Shown in pieces: positions 7,419 through 13,745 of a stretch of DNA of 20,724 nucleotides. The position numbers and the translations under genes were made by a program. Below the pieces are notes generated by a model. It was not told where the DNA came from. It saw only the letters and a program-made list of their open reading frames with translations, and did no database searches. This DNA is from Thermocaproicibacter sp036844765 (GTDB lineage Bacteria > Bacillota > Clostridia > Oscillospirales > Acutalibacteraceae), in the NCBI GenBank assembly GCA_036844765.1, contig DAIUFE010000029.1:1-20724 (forward strand). The letters run 5' to 3'. Position 1 is the first letter of the stretch; every line of letters starts with the position of its first letter.

Positions 7419-8774
7419 GTGCCCTACGATTATCTTCCGCTCGACCGGAAGTCGGCCGTGCCGCTGTACCGGCAGCTCTATCTTTCCATCCGGGGGGCGG
7501 CGGAAAGCGGCCGCCTGAAGGCGGGGGACCGTCTGCCCTCCGTACGCCGGATGGCGGCGGACCTGGGCCTGAGCTGCACCACGGTCGAAAGCGCGTACCA
7601 GCAGCTCTGCGTGGAGGGGTACCTGCGCGCCCGCCCGCACCGGGGGTATTTCGTGCGGGACGTGCGGCGGGACGTCTTCGCGCGGCCCGCGCCGCCGGCC
7701 TTCCGCCGCAGGGCCGCCCCCGCCGTGCGGTACGATTTCGGCACCGGCTGCGTGGACGGCGAGGCCGTCGACCTCAAGGCCTGGCGCAGGAACGTCCGGG
7801 GCGCGCTGAACCGGCGGGACGTTCTCGCCTCCTACGGCGAGAAGCAGGGGGAGACCGAGCTGCGCGAGGCGCTCGCCGCTTACGGCTATCAGGAGCGGGG
7901 CCTGGCCGCCTCCCCCGGGCAGATCGTCGTCGGCGCGGGGACGCAGCCGCTGCTTTTCCTGCTGTGCGGGCTGCTGGACCGCGGGGCCGTCGCGATGGAG
8001 GAGCCGGGCTTCCGGCAGGCGGAGCAGGTCTTTTCGGACTGCGGCTTCTCCGTTTTGAAGCTGCCGGGCGACAGCGACGGCATCCGCATGGACGCCCTTG
8101 AAAGCAGCGGGGCGAAGCTGCTCTTCGTCAGTCCCTCGAGCCGCGCGCTCACCGGGGCGGTCCTCCCGATGAGCCGCCGGCTGACCCTCCTCAAATGGGC
8201 GAAGGCGAACGGCGGGTTCGTGATCGAGGACGACTACAACGGCGAGCTGCGCTACCGTGCGCGGCCCGTGCCCGCCATGCAGGGCATCGCCGGGGGGCGC
8301 GGCGTCGTGTACCTCGGCTCGTTTTCCAAGCTGCTGCTGCCCTCGGTGCGCATCGGCTACATGGCCCTGCCGCCGGAGCTGCTGGCGCGCTACCGCCCGC
8401 GCGCCGCGAACTACAACCAGACGGCCTCCAAGGTGGAGCAGCTCGCCCTTGCGGAATACATCCGCAGCGGGCAGATGGAGCGCCACCTGCGCCGCCTGCG
8501 CAAGCGGTACGGCGCGAAGAGCGAGGCGCTGGTCCGCGCGCTGCGCGGGGCGTTCCCCGGCGCGGGCGTGCTGCTGCGGGAAACGCCGCTCACGGTCGCC
8601 CTGACGCTGAAAACCGGAAAAAGCGCGCGGGAGCTGTGCGCGCTGGCCCTCGCGCGGGGCGTGCGCGTGCAGCCGGACGAGGGCGGAGGGGTGCTGCTCG
8701 GCTTCGCGGGCATCCCGCCGGAGAACATCCCCGGCGCCGTCGAATGCCTGCGGCAGGCCTGGCGGGGCTGCTGA
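7419..8774 (+). CDS. MocR/PdxR-type GntR-family regulator with aminotransferase-like domain
   Basis: A 451-residue fusion of an N-terminal GntR winged helix (about residues 8-75; PLYRQLYLSIR and LPSVRRMAADLGLSCTTVESAY) with a fold-type I aminotransferase-like domain (about 105-450). The expected PLP-binding lysine is Lys304 in GSFSKLLLPS, preceded by the typical EDDYNGELRY motif. MocR proteins sense PLP or amino-group ligands and regulate vitamin B6, GABA or related genes. GTG 7419 is chosen because GGAGG (7406-7410) is 8 nt upstream; the in-frame ATG at 7404 overlaps that site and has no ribosome binding site of its own. Divergence from an ECF S component suggests it controls that transporter, possibly for pyridoxine (inference). 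Confidence 0.85.
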   Translation: MPYDYLPLDRKSAVPLYRQLYLSIRGAAESGRLKAGDRLPSVRRMAADLGLSCTTVESAYQQLCVEGYLRARPHRGYFVRDVRRDVFARPAPPAFRRRAAPAVRYDFGTGCVDGEAVDLKAWRRNVRGALNRRDVLASYGEKQGETELREALAAYGYQERGLAASPGQIVVGAGTQPLLFLLCGLLDRGAVAMEEPGFRQAEQVFSDCGFSVLKLPGDSDGIRMDALESSGAKLLFVSPSSRALTGAVLPMSRRLTLLKWAKANGGFVIEDDYNGELRYRARPVPAMQGIAGGRGVVYLGSFSKLLLPSVRIGYMALPPELLARYRPRAANYNQTASKVEQLALAEYIRSGQMERHLRRLRKRYGAKSEALVRALRGAFPGAGVLLRETPLTVALTLKTGKSARELCALALARGVRVQPDEGGGVLLGFAGIPPENIPGAVECLRQAWRGC

Positions 8775-8781
8775 TTTTTCC

Positions 8782-8811
8782 TTTACAACACACGCCCGGA
8801 CGGCGTATGAT
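8782..8811 (+). promoter_or_regulatory. Promoter of pepT-acetyltransferase pair
   Basis: TTTACA (8782-8787) and TATGAT (8806-8811) with an 18-bp spacer, about 40 nt before the pepT start and after the MocR stop. Confidence 0.45.
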
Positions 8812-8850
8812 GAAGATATCGAAAAGCGAACGGGAAAGGATCGGAAAAAC

Positions 8851-10095
8851 ATGAGAGCTTATCAGCGACTGCTCCAGTATGTGAAATACGACACCACGTC
8901 CGACGAAAACGCGCCCGAGGACGTCTGCCCCAGCACCCCGGGGCAGAAGGTCCTGGCCGCCGCCCTCGCGGAGGAGATGGAGGGCCTCGGCTTCCGGGAC
9001 GCCCGCGTGGACGGGCACGGCTACGTCTACGGCACGCTGCCGGCCGCCGGCGCGTCCGACGCCCTGCCCGCCGTCGGCCTGATCGCCCATATGGACACCA
9101 GCCCCGCCGCGCCGGGCGCGGACATCCGCCCGCGCCTCGTGCGGAACTATGACGGCGGCGACATCGTGCTGAACGCAGAAAAGAACATCGTGCTACGCGC
9201 CGCGGAATTCAAGGACCTCGCGGACTACAAGGGCATGGACCTGATCGTCACCGACGGCACCACGCTGCTGGGCGCGGACGACAAGGCCGGCGTGGCGGAG
9301 ATCCTCACCGCCGCCGAGACGCTGGCGGAGCGGAAGATCCCGCACGGGAAGATCGCCGTTGCCTTCACGCCGGACGAGGAGATCGGCCGCGGCGCGCGCC
9401 GGTTCGACCTCAAGGGCTTCGGCGCGGAGTTCGCCTACACGGTGGACGGCGGCAAGATCGGCGGGCTGGAATACGAAAACTTCAACGCCGCCTCCGCCGA
9501 CGTGACCGTGCGCGGATTCAGCATCCACCCCGGCGACGCGAAAAACAAGATGAAGAACGCCGTGCTGCTCAGCATCGAGTTCAACTCCATGCTCCCGCCG
9601 GCGGAGACCCCCGCCCACACGGAGAGCCGCGAGGGGTTCTACCACCTGATGCGTTTCGAGGGTGCGGAGGAAAAGGCCGTGCTGCGCTATATCGTCCGCG
9701 ACCACGACCGCGCGAGGTTCGAGGCCCGCAAGGCCCGCCTGCGCAAGATCGCGGAGTACCTCAACGGGAAGTACGGCGCCGGCACCTTCGCGGTCGATCT
9801 GCGCGACAGTTATTACAATATGAAGGAGAAGATCGAGCCGCACCGGGAGGTCGTCGAGCGCGCCGAAGCGGCCATGCGCGCCGCCGGCGTGGAGCCGCGC
9901 GCCGTGCCGATCCGCGGCGGCACCGACGGGGCCGTGCTCTCCTGGATGGGGCTGCCGTGCCCCAACCTGCCGACGGGCGGGCACAACTTTCACGGCCGGT
10001 TCGAGTATATCCCCGTGCAGTCGATGGACAAGATGGTCGAGGTGCTGGTGAATCTCGTCCGCGCGCCGGGCGGAAAGCCGGCGGAAACAAGATGA
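8851..10095 (+). CDS. pepT: Peptidase T (tripeptide aminopeptidase)
   Basis: A 414-residue M20-family zinc aminopeptidase that removes the N-terminal residue from tripeptides in the cytoplasm. The N-terminus YQRLLQYVKYDTTSDE is typical of PepT. Visible metal and catalytic residues are His80 and Asp82 (AHMDTSP), bridging Asp143 (GADDKAG), Glu176/Glu177 (TPDEEIGRG), Asp199 (TVDGG) and a late His in TGGHNFHGRFEYIP. The length matches the family (about 410). ATG 8851 follows AAAGGA about 10 nt upstream. The stop overlaps the next start (ATGA), so the acetyltransferase is translationally coupled. Confidence 0.95.
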   Translation: MRAYQRLLQYVKYDTTSDENAPEDVCPSTPGQKVLAAALAEEMEGLGFRDARVDGHGYVYGTLPAAGASDALPAVGLIAHMDTSPAAPGADIRPRLVRNYDGGDIVLNAEKNIVLRAAEFKDLADYKGMDLIVTDGTTLLGADDKAGVAEILTAAETLAERKIPHGKIAVAFTPDEEIGRGARRFDLKGFGAEFAYTVDGGKIGGLEYENFNAASADVTVRGFSIHPGDAKNKMKNAVLLSIEFNSMLPPAETPAHTESREGFYHLMRFEGAEEKAVLRYIVRDHDRARFEARKARLRKIAEYLNGKYGAGTFAVDLRDSYYNMKEKIEPHREVVERAEAAMRAAGVEPRAVPIRGGTDGAVLSWMGLPCPNLPTGGHNFHGRFEYIPVQSMDKMVEVLVNLVRAPGGKPAETR

Positions 10096-10601
10096 CGCTG
10101 AAGCTGTCCGAGCCCGCCCCCGAAATGGAGGGCGAATACCGTTCCTTCGCGGACGACTGGGCGCGGAACGGCGAGGAGATCACCCCCTACTCCGCCAGGC
10201 TGCTGGACCGCGGCTACGCGCAGTGGCTGGACGACACCCTGCGGGGCGAAACCGAGGCGCGGGGGGACCGGGTCCCCGCCCACACGCTTTTTCTGACGGA
10301 CGAAACGGGCCGGATCCTCGGCGCCGTCAATATCCGCCACCGCCTTACCCCCGCCCTGCTGCTGCGCGGCGGGCACATCGGGTACGGCGTCCGCCCGCCG
10401 GAGCGCCGCAGGGGATATGCGGAGCGGATGCTGGCCCTCGCGCTGTCCTTCGCCGGGCGGCTGGGCATCCGGAGGGCGCTGGTCACCTGCGACCGGAAAA
10501 ACACCGCTTCGGTCAGAACCATCCTGCGCTGCGGGGGCGTTCTGGAAAATGAAATTCCCGACGGCGAAAGAGTGACCCGGCGGTACTGGATCGCCTTATA
10601 G
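10092..10601 (+). CDS. GNAT-family N-acetyltransferase
   Basis: A 169-residue protein with a GCN5-related acetyltransferase fold in its C-terminal part: a beta strand FLTDETGRILGAVNIRHRL, then HIGYGVRPPERRRGYAERML, with the acetyl-CoA pyrophosphate loop RRRGYA, and VTCDRKNTASVRTILRCGG matching the late 'N-x-A-S' helix. It resembles the predicted acetyltransferase group that starts with about 50 helical residues. The acceptor is unknown. The ATG overlaps the pepT stop by 4 bp, so the two are expressed together. A strong terminator follows at once. Confidence 0.85.
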   Translation: MTLKLSEPAPEMEGEYRSFADDWARNGEEITPYSARLLDRGYAQWLDDTLRGETEARGDRVPAHTLFLTDETGRILGAVNIRHRLTPALLLRGGHIGYGVRPPERRRGYAERMLALALSFAGRLGIRRALVTCDRKNTASVRTILRCGGVLENEIPDGERVTRRYWIAL

Positions 10602-10618
10602 CCTTGCTTCCCGGCCCT

Positions 10619-10651
10619 GCGCCCCGCGGCGATTGCGGGGCGCGTTTTTTT
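10619..10651 (+). terminator. Intrinsic terminator after pepT-acetyltransferase
   Basis: GCGCCCCGC (10619-10627) pairs perfectly with GCGGGGCGC (10635-10643) over a 7-nt loop and is followed by a run of seven T (10645-10651). Confidence 0.95.
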
Positions 10652-10653
10652 GC

Positions 10654-10671
10654 AATTAGCCGTTGACAACT
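10654..10671. promoter_or_regulatory. Putative iron-repressor operator A (over -35)
   Basis: AATTAGC-CGTT-GACAACT is a 7-4-7 imperfect inverted repeat, related to the two other sites in this operon and reminiscent of DtxR/IdeR-family boxes. It covers the -35 hexamer, so a bound repressor would block polymerase. Confidence 0.45.
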
Positions 10672-10691
10672 TGCGTCAGCGGTGGTAAACT
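10663..10691 (+). promoter_or_regulatory. feo operon promoter
   Basis: A perfect -35 TTGACA (10663-10668), a 17-bp spacer and -10 TAAACT (10686-10691). Two inverted-repeat operators overlap its -35 and its start-site region. Confidence 0.8.
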
Positions 10692-10701
10692 TGGAACCGG
10701 T

Positions 10702-10719
10702 AGTAAGGTATAGCTAACT
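10702..10719. promoter_or_regulatory. Putative iron-repressor operator B (start-site region)
   Basis: AGTAAGG-TATA-GCTAACT is a 7-4-7 imperfect inverted repeat just downstream of the -10. It shares the half-site GCTAACT exactly with operator C ahead of feoB. It lies 48 bp from operator A, start to start. Confidence 0.5.
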
Positions 10720-10720
10720 C

Positions 10721-10738
10721 CGGCGGCGCGGGCCGCCG
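10721..10738 (+). other. Leader hairpin before the first feoA
   Basis: CGGCGGC-GCGG-GCCGCCG forms a 7-bp stem that ends 1-2 nt before the feoA Shine-Dalgarno. It has no T-run, so it is not a terminator. It may stabilise the message or modulate initiation. Confidence 0.4.
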
Positions 10739-10755
10739 AAAAGGAGGGATTCCGG

Positions 10756-10965
10756 ATGCCGCTGACGATGGCGAACTACGGGGAACCGCTTTCGATCAAA
10801 GCGATCCACGGCAAGGACGAGACGCGCCGGTTCCTGGAGAGCCTGGGCTTTGTGACGGGCGCGCAGGTGACGGTGGTCACCGAGATGGGCGGGAACATGA
10901 TCCTGAACGTCAAGGAGACCCGCATCGCGCTGAACAAAGGCATGGCGAGCCGCATCATGGTCTGA
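10756..10965 (+). CDS. feoA: FeoA-type protein, first copy
   Basis: A 69-residue SH3-like FeoA-domain protein. The FeoA pattern is visible: an N-terminal strand, then RRFLESLGFVTGAQVTVVTEMGGNMILNVKETRIALNKGMASRIMV. FeoA is a small cytoplasmic partner of the ferrous-iron transporter FeoB. GGAGGG is 7 nt upstream of the ATG. It is the first gene of the feoA-feoA-feoB operon, followed after 36 bp by a second, diverged FeoA, a duplication common in clostridia. Confidence 0.9.
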   Translation: MPLTMANYGEPLSIKAIHGKDETRRFLESLGFVTGAQVTVVTEMGGNMILNVKETRIALNKGMASRIMV

Positions 10966-11001
10966 GGGCGGCGGGATTCCGGCGAAAAGGAGGTGCGGAA
11001 C

Positions 11002-11226
11002 ATGGTGAGAACGCTGAGGGACGTGAAGCCCGGCGAGACCGTGACGGTGGAAAAGCTGAGCGGAGTCGGCGCCGTCAAACGCAGGATCATGGACATGGGC
11101 ATTACGAAAGGCGTGCAGATCTTCGTGCGCAAGGTCGCCCCGCTGGGCGACCCGGTGGAGATCACGGTGCGCGGCTACGAGTTGTCGCTGCGGAAAAACG
11201 ACGCCGCTTATATCTCTGTGGAATAA
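11002..11226 (+). CDS. feoA: FeoA-type protein, second copy
   Basis: A 74-residue FeoA-domain protein with the usual features: LRDVKPGETVTVEKL, then KRRIMDMGITKGVQIFVRKVAPLGDPVEITVRGYELSLRK and the end AAYISVE. It is closer to the classical FeoA pattern (RRLMDMGI-like, PLGDPIEI-like) than the first copy. ATG 11002 is chosen over the in-frame GTG at 10993 because AAGGAGG (10987-10993) is 8 nt upstream and overlaps the GTG. It probably docks on FeoB to support ferrous-iron uptake. Confidence 0.92.
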   Translation: MVRTLRDVKPGETVTVEKLSGVGAVKRRIMDMGITKGVQIFVRKVAPLGDPVEITVRGYELSLRKNDAAYISVE

Positions 11227-11266
11227 CGCATCATCCGGTCTGTGCCGCCCGTGCGGCGCGGCAGGA

Positions 11267-11284
11267 GGTTAGCGTTGGCTAACT
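11267..11284. promoter_or_regulatory. Putative iron-repressor operator C / leader hairpin before feoB
   Basis: GGTTAGC-GTTG-GCTAACT is a 7-4-7 inverted repeat with only one mismatched end pair, the most symmetric of three related sites in the operon. It lies inside the transcribed leader, 20 nt before the feoB ATG. No -35/-10 pair was seen nearby, so it may act as a DNA roadblock or as an RNA hairpin. Confidence 0.45.
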
Positions 11285-11303
11285 GAAAAGTAGGAGGATA
11301 CGG

Positions 11304-13448
11304 ATGGCTATCAAAATTGCACTGGCCGGCAACCCGAACTGCGGCAAGACGACCCTGTTCAACGACCTGACCGGCTCCACCCAGTACGTGGGCAACTGGC
11401 CGGGCGTCACCGTCGAGAAGAAGGAAGGAAGGCTCAAGGGGCACGGCGACGTGATCATCACCGACCTTCCGGGGATCTATTCCCTTTCGCCCTACACGCT
11501 GGAGGAGGTCGTCTCCCGGAACTACATCGTGAACGAGAAGCCGGACGCCGTGATCAACCTGGTGGACGGCTCCAACCTGGAGCGCAACCTGTACCTGACC
11601 ACGCAGGTGCTGGAGATGAACGCCCCGGCGGTCGTCGCGCTGAACATGATGGACGTCGTGAAAAAGAGCGGCGACAAAATCGACGTGCAGAAGCTTTCCG
11701 CGGCGCTGGGGTGCGACGTCGTCGAGACCTCGGCGGTCAAGGGCGCCGGCTCGTTCGAAGCGGCGGAGCGCGCGATCCAGGTCGCGAAGCAGCATAAGAA
11801 GGTGCCGGTCCAGCGGATCTTCAGCGACCGCATCGAGAGCGCGCTCGACGAGATCCGGAAGCTGGCGGAGCCGTACATCGACCCGGAGCGCGAGCGCTGG
11901 AGCACGATCAAGCTGTTCGAGCGCGACGAGAAGGTCCTCGCGGAGACCCGCCTGCCGGCCGACACCGCGTCGAAGATCGAAGCGGTGATCGCATCGTGCG
12001 AAAAGGAGCTCGACGACGACTCCGAGAGCATCATCACGAACGGGCGCTACGAGTACATCAAAAAGCTGATCGGCAACTGCCTGCACAGGCACCGCGAGAA
12101 GCTGAGCGCCTCCGACCGCATCGACCGCGTGGTGACGAACCGCTGGGCGGCGCTGCCGATTTTTTTCCTCATCATGTGGTTCGTGTACTGGGTCTCGATC
12201 ACCACCCTCGGGGATATCGCGACCACCTTCATGAACGACACGCTGTTCGGCGACTGGATCACGAACGGCCTGACCGGGTGGCTGGAATCCGTCCACGCGG
12301 CGGACTGGCTGACCGGGCTGCTGGTGGACGGCATCGTCGGCGGCGTGGGCACGGTCCTCGGCTTCGTGCCGCAGATGCTGATCCTGTTCTTCTTTCTCTC
12401 GGTGCTGGAGGATTCCGGCTATATGGCGCGCGTCGCGTTCATCATGGACCGGATCTTCCGCAAGTTCGGCCTTTCGGGCAAGTCGTTCATCCCGATCCTG
12501 ATCGGCAGCGGGTGCGGCGTGCCGGCCATCATGGGCAGCCGGACGATCGAGAATGAGAAGGACCGCAAGATGACCATCATGCTCACGACGTTCATTCCCT
12601 GCACGGCCAAGACGGTCATCATCGGGATGATCGTCGCGACCTTCTTCCCCAACTCGCCCTGGATGGGCCCGCTGATGTATATTCTGGGCGTCGCGGTGAT
12701 CATCGTCTCCGGCATCATCCTCAAGAAGACGAAGCTCTTCGCGGGCGACCCGGCCCCCTTCGTGATGGAGCTGCCCGCCTACCACGTCCCCGCGGCGAAG
12801 GGCGTGCTGATCCACATGTGGGAACGCTCGAAGGCCTTCATCATCAAGGCCGGCACGATCATCTTCATCGCCAGCGGCCTGATCTGGTTCCTCTCGGCGT
12901 TCGGCTGGAACATGGCGATGACCGACGACATTGAGCAGAGCATGCTCGCCACGCTCGGCCACGGCATCGCGTGGATCTTCGCGCCGCTCGGCTTCGGCGA
13001 CTGGAAGGGCGCCGTCGCCACCATCAGCGCCCTGGCGGCGAAGGAGAACGCGATCGGCACGCTCGCCATTCTGAACGGCGTGGCCGACGCGGAGAACGAC
13101 GTGGCCGTGATGAAGGGCATCGCCTCGATGTTCACGCCGATCGGCGCGTTCTCATTCATGATGTTCAACCTGTTCTGCCCGCCCTGCTTCGCGGCCATCG
13201 GCGCGACGGCCCGCGAGATGGGCAGCAGAAAATGGACTTGGTCCGCGATCGGCTATCAGTTCCTGACGGGGTACGTTCTGGCGTTCGTCAGCTATCAGCT
13301 CGGCAGCGTGCTGTTCTACGGACAGCCCTTCGGCGCCGGAGCGGTCATTGCCATCGTTCTGATCGCGGCCATCGTTTATCTCGTCGTCCGCCAGGGGTAC
13401 GACGAGCGCGCGCACGCCCTTCGCACGACGGGCCGCGCGGACGCCTGA
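11304..13448 (+). CDS. feoB: Ferrous iron transport protein B
   Basis: A 714-residue membrane GTPase that imports Fe2+. The N-terminal G domain shows G1 GNPNCGKT (residues 9-16), the Thr-containing switch region (NWPGVTVEK), DLPGIYSLSPY (G3) and NMMD (G4). An NFeoB helical domain runs to about residue 275. The C-terminal half holds about 8-11 membrane helices with the two Gate regions: IGSGCGVPAIMGSRTIE with FIPCTAKTVII, and ATISALAAKENAIGT. The second Gly/Cys motif reads PCTAKTV where many FeoB proteins have PC-S/G/T-A-R/K-LP. The length is on the short side of normal (700-770), ending without a long Cys-rich tail; that function may sit in the small downstream protein. AGGAGG precedes the ATG. 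Likely repressed by iron through the upstream operators (inference). Confidence 0.97.
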   Translation: MAIKIALAGNPNCGKTTLFNDLTGSTQYVGNWPGVTVEKKEGRLKGHGDVIITDLPGIYSLSPYTLEEVVSRNYIVNEKPDAVINLVDGSNLERNLYLTTQVLEMNAPAVVALNMMDVVKKSGDKIDVQKLSAALGCDVVETSAVKGAGSFEAAERAIQVAKQHKKVPVQRIFSDRIESALDEIRKLAEPYIDPERERWSTIKLFERDEKVLAETRLPADTASKIEAVIASCEKELDDDSESIITNGRYEYIKKLIGNCLHRHREKLSASDRIDRVVTNRWAALPIFFLIMWFVYWVSITTLGDIATTFMNDTLFGDWITNGLTGWLESVHAADWLTGLLVDGIVGGVGTVLGFVPQMLILFFFLSVLEDSGYMARVAFIMDRIFRKFGLSGKSFIPILIGSGCGVPAIMGSRTIENEKDRKMTIMLTTFIPCTAKTVIIGMIVATFFPNSPWMGPLMYILGVAVIIVSGIILKKTKLFAGDPAPFVMELPAYHVPAAKGVLIHMWERSKAFIIKAGTIIFIASGLIWFLSAFGWNMAMTDDIEQSMLATLGHGIAWIFAPLGFGDWKGAVATISALAAKENAIGTLAILNGVADAENDVAVMKGIASMFTPIGAFSFMMFNLFCPPCFAAIGATAREMGSRKWTWSAIGYQFLTGYVLAFVSYQLGSVLFYGQPFGAGAVIAIVLIAAIVYLVVRQGYDERAHALRTTGRADA

Positions 13449-13481
13449 TCCCGGCGGTTTCTCCCGAAAGGAAGGGATTCC

Positions 13482-13658
13482 ATGATTTCGTTTCTGCTTG
13501 AAAATCTTTCGACCATTCTGATCTCCATCGTTCTGGCGGGGGTGGTGGCGCTGATCGTCGCCTACCTCGTCCGGCAGCGCCGCAGGGGCGGGCCGGACGA
13601 GTGCGCGGGCTGCGAGGTCACGGGCTGCCCCTACTGCCCCCCGCGCCGGAACGGATGA
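13482..13658 (+). CDS. FeoB-associated Cys-rich membrane protein
   Basis: A 58-residue protein immediately after feoB. ATG 13482 is preceded by AAAGGAAGGG, 5-6 nt away. Residues about 8-28 form one hydrophobic helix, followed by a basic RQRRR stop-transfer and a short tail with C-x2-C-x4-C-x2-C (ECAGCEVTGCPYCPP). This matches the small FeoB-associated Cys-rich membrane proteins (virus attachment protein p12-like/FeoC-like in some annotations) of Firmicutes. The cysteines could bind iron or sense redox state at the FeoB exit, but no function is proven. Confidence 0.85.
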   Translation: MISFLLENLSTILISIVLAGVVALIVAYLVRQRRRGGPDECAGCEVTGCPYCPPRRNG

Positions 13659-13684
13659 CAGCGTAAAAACGCAGCGGCAGATTT

Positions 13685-13716
13685 GCGGCGCGGACCAAAA
13701 GGCCCGCGCCGCTTTT
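13685..13716 (+). terminator. Intrinsic terminator of the feo operon
   Basis: GCGGCGCGG (13685-13693) pairs with CCGCGCCGC (13704-13712) over a 10-nt loop, followed by TTTT. It lies between the convergent feo operon and Ca2+-ATPase gene, so it may also slow transcription from the other side. Confidence 0.8.
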
Positions 13717-13745
13717 CGTCCCCCCCGCCCCGCGCCGGGGCGGCT

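Noticed and set aside
8195..8854. Long Arg/Ala-rich plus-strand frames overlapping the MocR gene
   Set aside because: Same-strand frame shadows of a GC-rich gene whose real frame has intact HTH and PLP motifs.
11208..12962. A 584-codon minus-strand open frame opposite feoB
   Set aside because: Shadow of the feoB reading frame; no recognisable domain.
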